Shown here: piece by piece, positions 19,621 to 52,544 of the stretch | How positions within the stretch are numbered: position 1 is the first letter of the stretch | How the letters are laid out: the number at the start of each line of letters is the position of its first letter | Source: Maea johnstoni | Taxonomy: Eukaryota; Annelida; Polychaeta; Spionida; Magelonidae | Assembly (NCBI GenBank): GCA_963942565.1 | Contig: OZ012689.1 | Coordinates: 22,024,856-22,088,855 of the forward strand | Direction of reading: 5' to 3' | Length of the DNA stretch: 64,000 nucleotides | The notes under the pieces: model-generated | The model's database searches: none | What the model saw: the letters and a program-made list of their open reading frames with translations, nothing else | Told to the model about the DNA's origin: nothing | Made by a program: the position numbers and the translations under genes

Positions 19621-20195
19621 TTTTTCGTTCTCCAATCGTTGCATTTCTTTGTCACACAGTTTCGATTCGGTCACTATCAGCATCAAGATGTGTTAGATTG
19701 TATCATTTGCATGTTAGTTTTTGCATAAACTTTCATTCAGCAAAAAAATTCATAAATAAAATAAATAGTGGTGTACTGCTTCCAGTGTTCGGGTGAGTGT
19801 CGCTCCACTCGTTTGAGATCCATAGTTCTTAGAAAAAATAACTTAGGTAAGCCCTGCTGAGGCAAAAAAAAAATACAAAAAAATACAAGTGTACTCCGCT
19901 AGACCAGTGAATGTTCAATGTCGGCAGTTTCACAGCATAGATGGGGGAGGCCTCGATGGCCTATTCCGCGAGAGCTGTCACCAGTATACAATGCTGCACA
20001 AATAACCGGATTGGCCTCAGTTACGGAATCCTCCCGTTTGAAAGATCGGCAACGCAGCGAGCGTCCTGTTTCGTTGGTCACGCATTCATTCTAGTTTGAC
20101 CCAGTTATATACAAAATACTTTTTAATTTTTTTTCGCAATTTTTTTTTTCTGTGGTGGTGGTGATGATGATGGGGAGGAGAGTTGCTGCTGCTGC
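19617..20195 (-). other. SPOP: Probable SPOP 3' UTR
   Basis: Follows the SPOP stop. Just after the stop the transcript reads AGCAGCAGCAGCAAC and a CAT/CAC-rich run, then A-rich tracts. An AATAAA on the minus strand (complement of 19617-19622) is a candidate polyadenylation signal. The UTR end is a guess. Confidence 0.35.
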
Positions 20196-40036
<19,841 letters not shown>

Positions 40037-40097
40037 TCTCCCACTCTGACCGGTGACCCTCCGACTCTCCACTCCGCTCTCACTCACTTGGTCCGAA
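40037..40097 (-). other. SPOP: SPOP 5' UTR part of the first coding exon
   Basis: 61 bp between acceptor TTTTTCAG and the ATG. At least one non-coding exon must lie further upstream (higher coordinates). Confidence 0.75.
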
Positions 40098-40297
40098 CTG
40101 AAAAACACAAACAAAATGAAATCAAACAAATGATAACAATGATAATGAATTTCAAATTGTGTTGACTTTCATAAAACCATTTTATTAACTAGATATTTCT
40201 CAGATGGTAAAGATACTTGGCATTGGTGCATGTCCAGACCAATCCTTGGAGAATCCTAGGATGTCCATAGTAAATTTCAACAGGGATTCACAGCTCG

Positions 40298-40450
40298 CTT
40301 GAAAACCATCTAAACCCTGTCATGTTGGTATTCATTGGAAAGCTCTCGCTGAGTACTCTCAGCTGAGTACCTCTTTGCCATGGTTTCAGCGATTTTTCAC
40401 GATTTTTGCATCTTTTTGTCCTAAGTAGCCACCAGAAGCATAAGGGTTAA
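40298..40450 (-). mobile_element. piggyBac-like MITE (pB1), truncated
   Basis: From TTGAAAACCATCTAAACCCT to CCACCAGAAGCATAAGGG with TTAA at 40447-40450. The other end is missing. Confidence 0.75.
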
Positions 40451-40857
40451 ATGAATACTTTTAAAAGCTTCCAGAATTTCCCTTTTCCAGCGTTATGCCG
40501 CCACTTCCTGCATTTAGAGACCACCAGCTGACACCCACCAGTAATGCACTCAGGTACGGATGGGATTAAGCTTCACTATTGCATAATACTTCCATCAGGT
40601 ATTGATCTTGCCAATATCAACACAACAAAAATAGTGCATAACAGTCAATCTCCACCAGAGAGGCTCATTATGTAATGCACCTAGTTGACCCCTGGCCAAG
40701 AGTATCACTATGGAGACAAGATTTTCTCAATTACAACCTAAGAATTCAAGTAAATTAAGTGTAAGTCACAAATTATGTTATAAGTTTTGGATATGGGTCC
40801 AGAGAAATGTAAAGTATCCCTTTACATGCACATTTTATTTGATCATTAACATCATGA

Positions 40858-41014
40858 TCATTTTCATCATCAATATTGTTATTATTATCCTTATCATTAA
40901 TACTACTATTAATACTATCATCATTATAATTATTATTATTATCATCATTATTATTACTATCAATATTTTTATAATTATTATTATAATTATTATTATAATT
41001 ATTATTAATATTGT

Positions 41015-41057
<43 letters not shown>

Positions 41058-41140
41058 TGTAGTAGTAGTAGTTACTGTAGTAGTAGCAGTAGCAGTAGTA
41101 GTAGTTGTAGTAGTAGTAGTAGAAGTAGTAGTAGTATACT

Positions 41141-41185
<45 letters not shown>

Positions 41186-41204
41186 CAGTAGCAGTAGCAG
41201 TTGC

Positions 41205-41265
<61 letters not shown>

Positions 41266-41275
41266 TCATCATCAT
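40858..41275. repeat. ATT/ATC then TAG trinucleotide microsatellite
   Basis: Imperfect ATT/ATC (40858-41010), then about 260 bp of TAG/CAG. Poly-Ser, poly-Val and poly-Leu frames here are not genes. Confidence 0.95.
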
Positions 41276-41739
41276 TATAGCCATTATTAGCAGAATTTTT
41301 CTTCTTCTCCTTCTTATCATTTATTTATCATTTCTGTAAGTAATAAGTCCCTTGTCCTAACATTGACTGTTGTTCCTGTCTCTGTGTGTGGCGAGATTTA
41401 CAGGATTAAGGGGGCCTAATGAATGGGTCCAAAGGCTTATGATTTCAGGAATCTGATGGTACTAGTCTTGACAGGTCCCTGCTAGGTCCCTGGTTCTAAC
41501 GCTGACCTCTGTTCCTGTCTCTGTGTGTGGTGAGAGTTACGGGGTTAAGTGAGCTAATGAATGGGTTATTACAGGGGCCTTGTCATTAGGCAGAAGAAAG
41601 GACTAGGAATAAATCTGTGTAATAATGCGTGTCCTCGGGCTAACTAGGCCTGGCTTGTGTGGGGTCACCCGGTTGACACATTTGACACGGGGTAGCTGGG
41701 TCAGACGAAACTCCCCTGGGTCACGATATTCAAACACCA

Positions 41740-42010
41740 ACTACATTGTCATGAAATGCTGACAAAATACAATCACCGCTGGATACTAGTATAACTCAGG
41801 TCAAAATAATTTACATCAACTACATTGTCATGAAATGCTGACAAAATACAATCACCGCTGGATACTAGTATAACTCAGGTCAAAATAATTAACATTAACT
41901 GCATTATCATGAAATGCTAACAAAATACAATCAGCACTAGATACTAGTATAACTCAGGTCAAAATAATTTACATTAACTGCATTATCATGAAATGCTAAC
42001 AAAACACAAT
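41740..42010. repeat. Tandem array, about 81-bp unit, over three units
   Basis: TGTCATGAAATGCTGACAAA and GATACTAGTATAACTCAGGT repeat, with more decayed units up to about 42230. Confidence 0.9.
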
Positions 42011-42245
42011 CTAATAAGCAGAGTCGATCAAAATGACTTCACATCAAATGGATTACCAAGAAACAAAAACAAAATTAAGTAGCTATGAAAGTCATAACTC
42101 GGGTAGGTCAAACTTATTAACTACCAACTGAGTTATCATGAAATGGAAACAAAATATTATCATATTAATTATGTTGCTAACAAGTCAGTAAGGTACTTAA
42201 TCATTAACTGAATTATCATGCCAATATCAGAATGCCTTGGGAATT

Positions 42246-42382
42246 ATATTGAGGTAAGAAAAATTCAACGATATGCTTGAAATAAAAATTTTAAGAAATT
42301 CCTAACAAAATATTTTGGGAGTCCTGATGGGTGATTTTTGAGGTTAGGGTGTCCAAACAACACCCAGACGCCCTGCTGGCTA
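42246..42382 (-). mobile_element. hAT-like MITE (hM1), truncated
   Basis: ATATGCTTGAAATAA..GAAATTCCTAACAAAAT..GTGTCCAAACAACACCCAGA..CTGCTGGCTA. Confidence 0.7.
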
Positions 42383-43082
42383 TTCAAGGCTATGCCTCAA
42401 TGAATAAATGCGTTCAATATTCGCTGATATGTGAGACCACCTATGAGAAGGCATGGTTGTTATGGATGGTGTCTTGTGTGAGGTCCCAGACGAAAACCAC
42501 TGAATAATGGATACCATGCTAACTAATCTGGCCCCCACACCATAACTGCCCTCCTATGCTAAATAAATTCTCTTTCTATGGGCAACAGGTCAGGATTAGT
42601 GTTTTAAAACCCAAGGAGGGCATGTTTGGAGTGATTTAACCGAGACTGTGGTGCCGCTTACGGTGCTGACGATATATACGCACAATCCTTCATGCCTGTG
42701 GCTCGTGTTTAACGGGATCAAATAGCTCACAGTGATTTGTAGGGCGAGAGTATCCTATAACTGTTAGTACAAATAGCCACGGGCCAAAGGAGTAATTAAT
42801 TCCTGCATGCCAAAAACTAACACCCACATCTGACAGGATCAGCCACATATCTGTATATAAAACATGGGAGAAAAGGAATTATTACATCTGCTTTTTATCC
42901 TAGTTGCTTTTTGGAGGAATTTCTAACCCATGGCAATGACCGCCACAGTGAGTTGAATAACCTCATTGAATTGGGCCACTTTTTTTGACGTTTTTAACCT
43001 TACAACTATTTCATAACTGAACCAATCCATGCCTGTAGAACCCAAAACAAAATAATAAAAAAATCAATTTTCCAAAAATATT

Positions 43083-43190
43083 AGATAGCTCTCGCTGAGA
43101 ACTCTCAGATAAGACAGGATTTCAGTCATTTTTCAGGTTTTTTGCATCATTTTGCATTGGCCAAATTAGCGCCCAGCACCATAAGCCCTC
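43083..43190 (-). mobile_element. piggyBac-like MITE (pB1), half copy
   Basis: TAGCTCTCGCTGAGAACTCT to GCCCAGCACCATAAGCCCT. Confidence 0.65.
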
Positions 43191-43428
43191 TTATACTTGC
43201 CACCCCTCAGAAATGATAATTCATTCCAGTGCCTGTTCCTCCAACCTTACAATGTAATACAACCACCCTCAACCCCTCTGAAGGGTATCTTTTTGACAGC
43301 TAGCGTGGAAGGTCGATTCAGAGAGGGTTCAATGCACACCATTGCTGGAAATAGGAATCTCTATTGATTGTCTCCCAAAGATTTCCTGCTGCTGGGGACT
43401 AAATCAACATTAACTAATTCCTGCCCAG

Positions 43429-43440
43429 TTATTATTATTA

Positions 43441-43499
<59 letters not shown>

Positions 43500-43521
43500 A
43501 TTATTATTATTATCATTATTA
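43429..43521. repeat. ATT microsatellite
   Basis: About 90 bp of ATT units with TAATTCCTGCCCA on both sides, itself a short direct repeat. Confidence 0.95.
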
Positions 43522-43684
43522 ATTCCTGCCCAAAGACCTCATTAGCACCCACCATGTGAATCTAGGAGACGTTTTACAACCAGCTTCAAGCATTAACTCA
43601 GAAAATAATAATGTACATTTGTTGTTTACCTTCACCAACACTTTTCTCAAAGATGGTTAGGTCAAAAAGATATTACCAAAAAAT

Positions 43685-43886
43685 CCTGGATGCTGCTGTT
43701 GGCTAATTTGGCCAATTCAAAATTATGCAAAAAAACCTAACAAATGACTGAAATCCTGGGTACCTATCTGAGAGTATTAAGCAAGAGATTTTCAATGAAT
43801 ACCAACATGACAGGGTTTAGATGGTTTCAAAAATCTTTGCATCCTTGTGCTTCAGACAAAAGTAGCCTCAGCATTGGAAGGGTTAA
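43685..43886 (+). mobile_element. piggyBac-like MITE (pB1)
   Basis: TGGATGCTGCTGTTGGCTAA to CCTCAGCATTGGAAGGGTTAA. Confidence 0.82.
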
Positions 43887-44154
43887 AGGGTGCTACAGGC
43901 ATGAATGGGTTAGATTATCATAGCCTTAGTTGTACAATAATTGTGTACTCAGATTGGCAAGGCTTGCTCCTGAGTGCATTGAACAACAGGAAGTGATACA
44001 CTTCCAGTGCTCTCTGCAGTGCGTATATGGAAATAGACCGCCTTGCCTTAAGGGCAGGAACAAAACCTTCCTAATGCTGTGATAGATACTTGCACTTAAT
44101 CCCGTGAATAAACATTACACTTTAATACTACTAACCCTTACATCTCCCAATAAG

Positions 44155-44560
44155 GCAACACTAGTTAGGTAATATCGCTCTGACGAATGTATAATCCGGA
44201 CAATATTTAAAGGGGTTAAGTATATGAAAACCTGGTCAACAACTTCAATGGCTAGTTAGGTAATATCTCTGACAAAAGCATTCTGCAGACAATATTCAAA
44301 GGAGAAATGTTAATGATAACCTGGTCAACAACTTCAAAGGCTAGTTAGGTAATATCTCTGACAAAAGCATACTGCAGACAATATTCAAAGGAGAAATGTT
44401 AATGATAACCTGGTCAACATCTTCCAAGGCTAGTTAGGTAATATACCCAGGACAAGGAGAAGTGTTAATAAGAAACTTTTTCAACTCCTTCCAAGGCTAG
44501 TTATATGTAAAATCTCTGACAAAAGCATACTCCGGAAATATCTAAAGGAGAAATGTAATT
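44155..44560. repeat. Tandem array, about 90-bp unit, five units
   Basis: GGCTAGTTAGGTAATATCTC, TGACAAAAGCAT.CTGCAGAC and AACCTGGTCAACAACTTC repeat. Confidence 0.9.
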
Positions 44561-44757
44561 CCGAAATCATGTACATGGTACATGTTTACTTGACAATTAA
44601 ATGACTTATTTGCTAAAAGCAAAAACACTAATTTATAAGAGGGTATTTTAACAAGTTCTTGTGCACCCAGTCACATACTAATATATTGTGGGGGGGTTAA
44701 CGATTTAACCCTTTGCAAGCAGTGCTGCTAAAATGCTTGTCTACTTCACAGCTTGTT

Positions 44758-44980
44758 TTAAACCCATTAATACTTACAGCAGACAAAACAGCCTGATGAT
44801 GTTGCTGAAATCTTTTACCTAAAAGCCTATTTGGGAAAATATTTGAAAGGAAAATGTTCCTCAGCACATTACCAACAACTCTCCTTCACATTTTTTAAAA
44901 GGATTCTTAATTTCTAAGTTATTGTCAAAAATGTCAAAGACCCAGACGACAATTTCTAAAGTAACTCATTAATGGGTTAA
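44758..44980. mobile_element. TTAA MITE (pB2-like)
   Basis: AACCCATTAATACTTACAG at the left, CTCATTAATGGGTTAA at the right. Confidence 0.5.
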
Positions 44981-45218
44981 GCACCATTAAGGATTCCTAG
45001 CTTGACAAGTGTCTCCTGGATCTGTGATACTCAAGGAAATATCTTTGGAATATTTAAAAGATAAATTACAATAATATTTGAGGGAATTTTAGAATTGGAT
45101 GTTGATTGATAATTCTCATTCAGATATTTCTAAAAGATTTATTTGTTAGAAAGATATCTCTAAAATAATACTCTTGGCTTTTGGCCTCAACACGCATTAA
45201 TGGATTATTCAGAAATAA

Positions 45219-45220
45219 TG

Positions 45221-45261
<41 letters not shown>

Positions 45262-45262
45262 T
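45219..45262. repeat. AAT microsatellite
   Basis: About 14 AAT units. Confidence 0.93.
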
Positions 45263-45696
45263 GATATCTAATATATTGATGTATAATACAATGAGACAAA
45301 AAATGAAAATAGCAATGAGATTCATGAAATGTTTGTTTAAGACATATATTTAGTCACAGTGAATTGGCAACTTGACCAAATAAAATGAATTATTAGACAA
45401 GTAGACATGAGAGGGTTTTAGGAGAGTCTTGAAACTTGTGGGCTGAATGAATGAGTGAGGCTAGTTCTCCTCAACAACATGAGTCAGCTGACGAGGGGGG
45501 CTTCTGATAGTGGTATGGTACCAGCAAGCTGTCTGTTATGATCTCACACTGACTCACCAAAACAATACACCACTGATAGGTACACTTACACTGTATCCAT
45601 TCATAAATAACACTCTAATAGCTAATACCTTAATATGAGGCGAACTATCTATCTTCATAAGCAGACAATTTGAACTAGCATCTGTATTGCTCATAT

Positions 45697-45890
<194 letters not shown>

Positions 45891-46389
45891 ACACACATAC
45901 ATACATAGTCTACTGACTCCATATCTTGGTAGCTCCCAACATATCACCTTTGTCACCCTCACTACATTAACTAGATGAAAGTATAACCATTTTGGTGACA
46001 TAAACATCGACACGATAAACTATAAACAGAGTACATGCAAAACATACATGTGCATGTCTCTCCCTAGCTCCCAAGCTGGGAATCATCCCTAATATCACCT
46101 GCTGCCTATGTGTGATACGGGATGGAAACCTGTAACTTTTTAGCATGAAGAAAAGGAGTGGTAGTGCTACGCAACCTTCAGTGAGGACATATTTAACGAT
46201 CATGCTTCTGGTCGCAGCCTTTACCAGGTCAGACGAGCGAAATTGATCCTCAGCCGACCATAAACCTGTTCCAGGAATAGCAGTGTTGTCGTGACAGATG
46301 GAGGAAAGAGAAAACTGGTAGTACACTTGCCTACCAGTTCCTGCGAGACAACGCAACAAAATGCCACTAAATATTAGGCTTTCAGGACT

Positions 46390-46860
46390 AGTATATGATG
46401 TCACACACACAATCACTACATGTTACCTACAGTTATGTTAGTTTCATGGCTTCAGACCTAAGGTTTTCATGGTGAAACTGATAATAATCATCACTTGATA
46501 TATCTTGATACAATACCACCCTGAGTACATGTACTAGTATCTGGTGTCACACACTTAGAACATGTAACCTAGCTACAGTTATGTCAGTTTCATGACTTCA
46601 GACCTTAAGGTTTTCATGGAGAAATTGATGAAAATCGTCACTTGATATAGTATCTGGTAGTGAATAGAGCTGTAGTCCTTCCCTCAGCATTTGCCAAATA
46701 CCACTCTTGAGTATATGATGTCACAAACTCGACATGTAACCTACATTTATGGTTTCATGACTTCAGACCTTAAGGTTTTCATGGCGAAATTGATGAAAAT
46801 CATCAAATATAACTGGTAGTGAATAGAGCTGTTGCTGTCCTTACCTCAGCATTTGCCTAA
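46390..46860. repeat. Tandem array, about 155-180-bp unit, three units
   Basis: Repeated blocks GTATATGATGTCACA, CATGTAACCTA, TTTCATGACTTCAGACCTTA, AGGTTTTCATGG.GAAATTGA and CTCAGCATTTGCC. The minus strand of the last unit reads CTGAG|GTAAGG, a possible splice donor. Confidence 0.85.
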
Positions 46861-47330
46861 GCAGGTGCCCGCGGTCCGTACAATCCATACGTTTGTACCT
46901 CCTAAATGAATAACCACACACACACACACTATAAGTATCACAGCCAGCTAGCAATCAGTCATTATTGTGATGCTGCTGCGGGGAATGTATGTAAGATCAC
47001 TTGTATTGTCGTTGTTGTTGTCCACAACACTCTTGTTGCCTGTAACCGGCTTGCTAGTGCTAGAACTAGTATCTCGCGTGTACTGCGTTCAGGAGTCCTC
47101 TAAAACAGGTCCGTTGTTGTTGCCGGCGCGTCAGCCTCTGTTGCTGTGCGTTGTATGCTGCTGCTGCTGCTGTAGCTGCTGCTGCTGCTGCTGCTGCTGC
47201 GCCGCCACAGTGTGTACTTGCATGACCGAGCCAGCCGAGAGAGCTGACCTCATCACAGCTCAGCGCACACACACACCTTCCCAGCATGCATTGCCGGCCG
47301 CGCTGAAGCAGATGAGACCCACCACTCACT
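46850..47330 (-). promoter_or_regulatory. Candidate SPOP promoter and first non-coding exon region
   Basis: The most CpG-containing part near the gene (GCCGGCGCGTC, GGCCGCGCTG), with a CTG/CAG tract at 47158-47200. On the minus strand it precedes a GTAAGG donor near 46848. It is upstream of SPOP in the right orientation. Only inference supports a promoter here. Confidence 0.25.
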
Positions 47331-47917
47331 TACAAACCCCACAGCAAACAAAACAACCCCTTAACACCTTTACATCTGACTCCTATTATACCACCCCTTT
47401 GATGCCAGGGTAGGTAGATCATCCAGGTATAAATTTCGACAGTGGTAAAAGATCTCAGCTAGTCAATCACTGGAATTCTTCACTGCATGTTTTTTTTTTG
47501 GGTACAGACTGATTTTCCTCTCCCTTTTGTATCTAGGGAGGGTGCTTTCTTGGAAGGGTTGAACAGGTACTAAGCCCTCCTTCATCAGTCAGGTATGACC
47601 TGTTGAACATAATGGCGCTCCTCGTTTGTAGCCCTTTGTTACCTGGTGCGGCTTTGTTACATTTCCCCTTCCAGAGTTAATGGATGAGAGGCTATTACCA
47701 GTGCAGTGCTACTACTACTGGAAACTGGTGAGAGGGAGGAGGTGATCAATCAGTAAGGGTGCACTAGCTCATTCCTTCTTCAAGCACTCATTAGTCACTG
47801 CACTGCACTTAGTATGTGCACCTATGAAAAATTCTTTCGCCAATGTGCAAATATCTAATGATTTGGTTCCTTGAAATATGGTAAGATATATTTCCTGTCA
47901 TATACTCCCCCCTCTCT

Positions 47918-48307
<390 letters not shown>

Positions 48308-48857
48308 TTATAAGTATGGAATATCCTTAAACATCCTTTTTTTCTCTACACTATTGATACCCAGACTTTTGAGATTGATCCATAGTCTGATATCCATGGA
48401 TGATGAAGAATATGGCATTAACATGTAGTAAAGGGATACCACCTCAAATCCATGCCACCTGTTTCCACTTCTCTTCCTGTTCTATTGATTGCCTTGAATA
48501 TAAGAGCACTAGACATTAGACAGGGACGAAAACACTTCCACTGGCCATTATCTTTTGCTGGGAATGGGTTCTACACTATACACCTCTGTGAATTATAATC
48601 CATGTGACTACATGGTAGCATTTCCGCGCTGAAATATTGCTTTATAAATCAAGGGGATAATGATGTAAGAAAGAACAATGTTCAGAGAAAGGGTTTTATG
48701 GTGTGTTTGGTAAAATATCCCCCATATTTTATGCGCTAATGTGAACAGGCTGTGGATAATCCATAGCTCACGTGTAGCATTGATGATATACTACCACACA
48801 TGGGAGAGTCTGGGTAGTACTAATGTTTGGTATTCCTGGATAGTAAGGGGTCTGATC

Positions 48858-48916
48858 CAGGGTCTAAGCCAGGATTTAGAAACTGGGTGCCCAAAATTGG
48901 CAATTGTAAAATTAGC
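48858..48916 (-). mobile_element. hAT-like MITE (hM1), end fragment
   Basis: CAGGGTCTAAGCCAGGATTT..CTGGGTGCCCAAAATTGGCA. Confidence 0.75.
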
Positions 48917-49106
48917 ATGAAAAAAGGGAGATCCACAAATTCTCAACTGTAGCAATTAATTGTGTAGATTTATTAACAATAACACACGAGTGCCTTAACT
49001 GTAGATCTAGATTTTATAAGTTTTATAGATTTATAAACAGTGCATGCCATACATATACAGAGAGTGGTATCAGACACAGCAGCTATGGCTTAATAGAGAG
49101 CTTGAT

Positions 49107-49427
49107 CATAGTCTTTGCCAGCATTTCGTCATCTGGACAATCAAACCCTCAAAAATCATTCCTCAAGACACCAAAAAGTTTATATGAGGAATTTCTTGAA
49201 ATGTCATATTCAAGCATATACTTGAATTTTTTAACCTCAATAAAATGCTCCTGACATTGTATAATCTTGGATATTAAGTCTTATTTCAATAAGTAAATTC
49301 ATGTGTATGGTTATAATCAAAGTATATTGTGCCCCCCCCCCCCCCCCCCTTGAAAAATAGGACACCCAAAAATTCAATAATCGTCAATTTTGGGCACCCA
49401 AGTTTCTTAATCCTGGCTAGGACCCTG
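49107..49427 (+). mobile_element. hAT-like MITE (hM1), near full length
   Basis: CATAGTCTTTGCCAG to CCTGGCTAGGACCCTG. It contains an expanded C18 run at about 49333-49350. Confidence 0.82.
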
Positions 49428-49636
49428 CAACAGTTAACAGGGAATGATTCTATTGTATGGAGTTCCAGGTACAGTCTAGGTGTTTACCTCGTTGCAGTCA
49501 GCAGCCTGGGGGAGGTAGCACAGGGTGTTTTCCCACTACACACCAGTCATCACTGAGCTCTACGTCATCATCGTGGTCTCAGACTATTGACTGGCAGGCA
49601 TGATTCACCTCACTCACTCCTCAACTGAGGCAGTGC

Positions 49637-49900
49637 TTCTATAGACTTGCTACAAGTCTGTGTTATCTTGCTCTTTCCTTAGTTACACTGATCTTATTGA
49701 GTTGATTTCACTTCAGGTTTATTTCTGAATAAATTCTCAAGGGTGACACACTCATGTTGTAGTCTTAGTTTCAAACTGCAACTTCTGAAAATTATGATGC
49801 CATCTATAGGTTGAGATAGACATCACACTTATCCAGTAGTGGTGGAAGCATGGCATTAAACCTAACTCAGCCTGAGAACCAGGCTACTATAAACTAGACA
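49637..49900 (-). mobile_element. ATAGATGGC-family repeat
   Basis: Reverse copy: GTTGATTTCACTTCAGGTTT, GCCATCTATAGGTTGAGATA, GGCATTAAACCTAACTCAGC. Confidence 0.65.
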
Positions 49901-50379
49901 TAGACACTACTGCAGGAGTGACTACGTCTCGGAATCAAGAGCTGAAATTAAGTTTTTTGTCACTTTTTAAACCCATGTTGCACACCACAGGGCATATCAC
50001 CACTACAGACAGTTATTCAAGTCTCTAGCTCTTGAACTGTTGAGTACACATATAATAGACATCTCTAGCTGCACATCTCTAAGAAATTATACCTAGCTCA
50101 TGGAAGTGATGGAACTTACAGACTTTTGTCCCTTTTTTCTACTATACTGCAGTGTATTAGCCAGTTCGTAATGGTGGAAAAAACCTGAGTCCGTGATCAA
50201 AATTAACCCTATCCTCGAGTCACTTTCTCACATACTTGAAAGTTGAGTTTTTGTTTCAGACTTAAGGGGGAGCTTCGTAGGGCTTTTTCTTTCATTACAA
50301 GGTCATAAGGTTGATTCAAAGGGCATTAATGAAAAATTTAGCTTTCAAACTCCTCTTTCCAAAACAAATTTTTTTCCAA

Positions 50380-50543
50380 GACTTAATGCCATGGGATTTT
50401 ATCTAGGTGAAAAATATTTAATTATTTACTTGAAAATAACATTTAAAAAATTCCTCACAAAATCCTTAAGGTGTCCTAAAGAGTGATTTTTGATGGTATG
50501 GGTGTCCAAATGACGCCCACACGCCCTGCTGGCTAAGACTCTG
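50380..50543 (-). mobile_element. hAT-like MITE (hM1), truncated
   Basis: AAAAATTCCTCACAAAATCC..GGTGTCCAAATGACGCCCAC..GCTGGCTAAGACTCTG. Confidence 0.75.
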
Positions 50544-50778
50544 AACTGTCACTTCTTTAGGGAATAGGAGCCTAGTCTAGTTAATCTGCATGCGTACATC
50601 TGAGAAGCAGCAGGCTAAGTTTTGCAGTGCACATAACACACACACCACTACGCGCCGCTGCTGCTACGTATGCATGTCATACAGTGCACAGCGACCTCCC
50701 TAGACTTAGAGAGCCCACAGTGCACACGTAAGCAATAACATCACATGTACACATCATTCTACACTCAACTAAAAACAC

Positions 50779-50992
50779 TTAACCCTTTCAATGCTGAGGC
50801 TACTTTCGTCGAAAGCACAATGAAGAAAATATTTTTGAAAACTCATCTAAACCCTGTCATGTAGGTATTTATTGTACAGCTCCTGCTGAGTTCTCTCAGA
50901 TGAGTACCAATTTGCCAGGGTTATTGTCATTTTTCAGGTTTTTTGCCTCATTTTACAATAACCAAATTAGCCACCTACAGCATTAGGGTTAA
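50779..50992 (-). mobile_element. piggyBac-like MITE (pB1), full length
   Basis: TTAA at both ends. CCCTTTCAATGCTGAGGCTA to CACCTACAGCATTAGGG. Confidence 0.88.
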
Positions 50993-51049
50993 CCCACTCA
51001 TGCCCACATATAGTTCCCCTGGAAATGTGTTGTAAAGAGAAATGGCATT
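50989..51049. mobile_element. pB2 fragment sharing the TTAA
   Basis: TTAACCCACTCATGCCCACA immediately after the preceding MITE. Only the end is left. Confidence 0.5.
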
Positions 51050-51242
51050 TAACCTTAATGCTGCCGGTGGCTAATTTGGCCTATACAAAATGATGCAAAA
51101 ATTCCTAATGTTAAAATGACTGAAACCCTGTAATATGGTTACTCATCTCATCTAATGAACACCAACACCATCAGGTTTGAACATTTTTCAAAAAATTAAG
51201 CTGCGTTCTTGTGTTTTGGATGACCACCGGCATAAGGGTTAA
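51049..51242 (+). mobile_element. piggyBac-like MITE (pB1), chimeric with two left-type ends
   Basis: TTAACCTTAATGCTGCCGGTGG at the left and CCACCGGCATAAGGGTTAA at the right, so both ends carry the CTTATGC.GGTGG type. Normal copies have CAGCATTGGAAGGG on the right. Confidence 0.78.
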
Positions 51243-51521
51243 TGACCACAGCGCACAAAGGCTCTTGGGACTTCGGGTACATCTCAAAATAATGTAGAGA
51301 TATCAGAAATATTTCAAATACCCTTTCTGGCCATGAACATGTTAGTATGCACGTATACATCCTACCTCTAAGGAACATGCAACAAACTGACCCCCTTCAC
51401 CCATTCACAGTCAAAGCATCCTAAAGGCATTGTATCAAATAATAAATGAATCTCAAAGATGAAGGCAGTTCTTCAAACAGTGATGTAAGACAATAGTTTC
51501 TACAAAAAGGAAGAATTCAAA

Positions 51522-51732
51522 TACTGTATAACTGGCTAATTTGGCGTGTAATTAAGTTGGCGTTCTTTTCAAAAAAGTATTTTCCCTGTATTAAATTTGG
51601 CGTCTGGAGCAGTCAGAACAACGCCATCTTCATGTAGAAATATTTTTATGCGATCTTTAATTTGGCGTTGATGGGAATTCGCAAAAAAACGCCAAATTTA
51701 AAACCACGCTAAATTAACCAGTTATACAGTAT
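51522..51732. mobile_element. Tc1/mariner-type MITE with TA target
   Basis: Terminal inverted repeats TACTGTATAACTGG / CCAGTTATACAGTA extended by CTAATTTGGCGTG and its near-complement. Interior repeats of TTTGGCGT. A TA target is implied. Confidence 0.75.
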
Positions 51733-51824
51733 ACACATATTTGAAGTCATTGCCATACTAGAACAGACTATGTATTAATGCATTGAAGTTCTGTCTCTAT
51801 AGACAATTATTGGAATGAATAAGT

Positions 51825-52038
51825 TTAACCCTTCTGATGCGGAGGCTAATTTCTTTCCAAGGTAAAAAAAAACCACAAAGATTTTTCAAAAACATCTACA
51901 CCCTGTCACGTTGGTATTCATTAGACATTATTAGAATCCTTTCAGATGAGTACCCATTTCCCAGTGTTTCAGTCATTTTTCAGGTTTTTTGCATCATATT
52001 GTAACGGCCAAATTAGCCTCCAGCAGCATAACGGTTAA
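51825..52038 (-). mobile_element. piggyBac-like MITE (pB1), full length
   Basis: TTAA both ends. CCCTTCTGATGCGGAGGCTA to CTCCAGCAGCATAACGG. Confidence 0.85.
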
Positions 52039-52342
52039 ATAATGACTAACGCATCATTATGACTAAAACACCGAGGTGGTTCCACCCCACTGGCAGAACC
52101 GGGGAACTTGTTTTCATTTTTGACACTAGCAGTTAAGGCATTTGCAAATTGAGTACTTCTTTCATACAGTTTTTGCAGTTTCGTTCTTCTGCACATGTCA
52201 GACTACATCAGCGAGGGAGTTGAGTCGTGAGCGGACTGGGACTAGATCAGTGAGTTGCGATGATCGGGGATATATCTCGTCTGACTGGGAACCAGGACGA
52301 GAGAAGAGTAGACTAGAGGGAGCATTGAGAGGGCGCTGCTTT

Positions 52343-52544
52343 TTAACCCTTTGAGGATACTTTCAAAGGCACAAACATGCAGAAATTATTGAAAGCAATC
52401 CAAACCCTGTCATGTTGGTATTCATTTGGTAGCTCTTGCTGAGTACTATCAGATGAGTACCTATTTGCCAGGGTTTCAGTCATCTTTTAGGTTATTTTGC
52501 ATCATTTGGTATTTGCCGAAATAGCCAACAGCAGCATAAGGGTC
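52343..52544 (-). mobile_element. piggyBac-like MITE (pB1)
   Basis: TTAACCCTTTGAGGATACTT to CAACAGCAGCATAAGGG. It abuts an ATAGATGGC-family repeat. Confidence 0.82.

Noticed and set aside
40710-41339. Ile- then Ser-rich 209-codon frame
   Set aside because: Encoded by ATT and TAG microsatellites.
45967-46416. 149-codon minus-strand frame
   Set aside because: No recognisable domain, partly inside a tandem repeat, no start context or conservation that I can see.
46967-47413. 148-codon frame with a poly-Cys run
   Set aside because: The Cys/Leu run comes from a CTG tract, with no family resemblance. The region is more likely regulatory or UTR.
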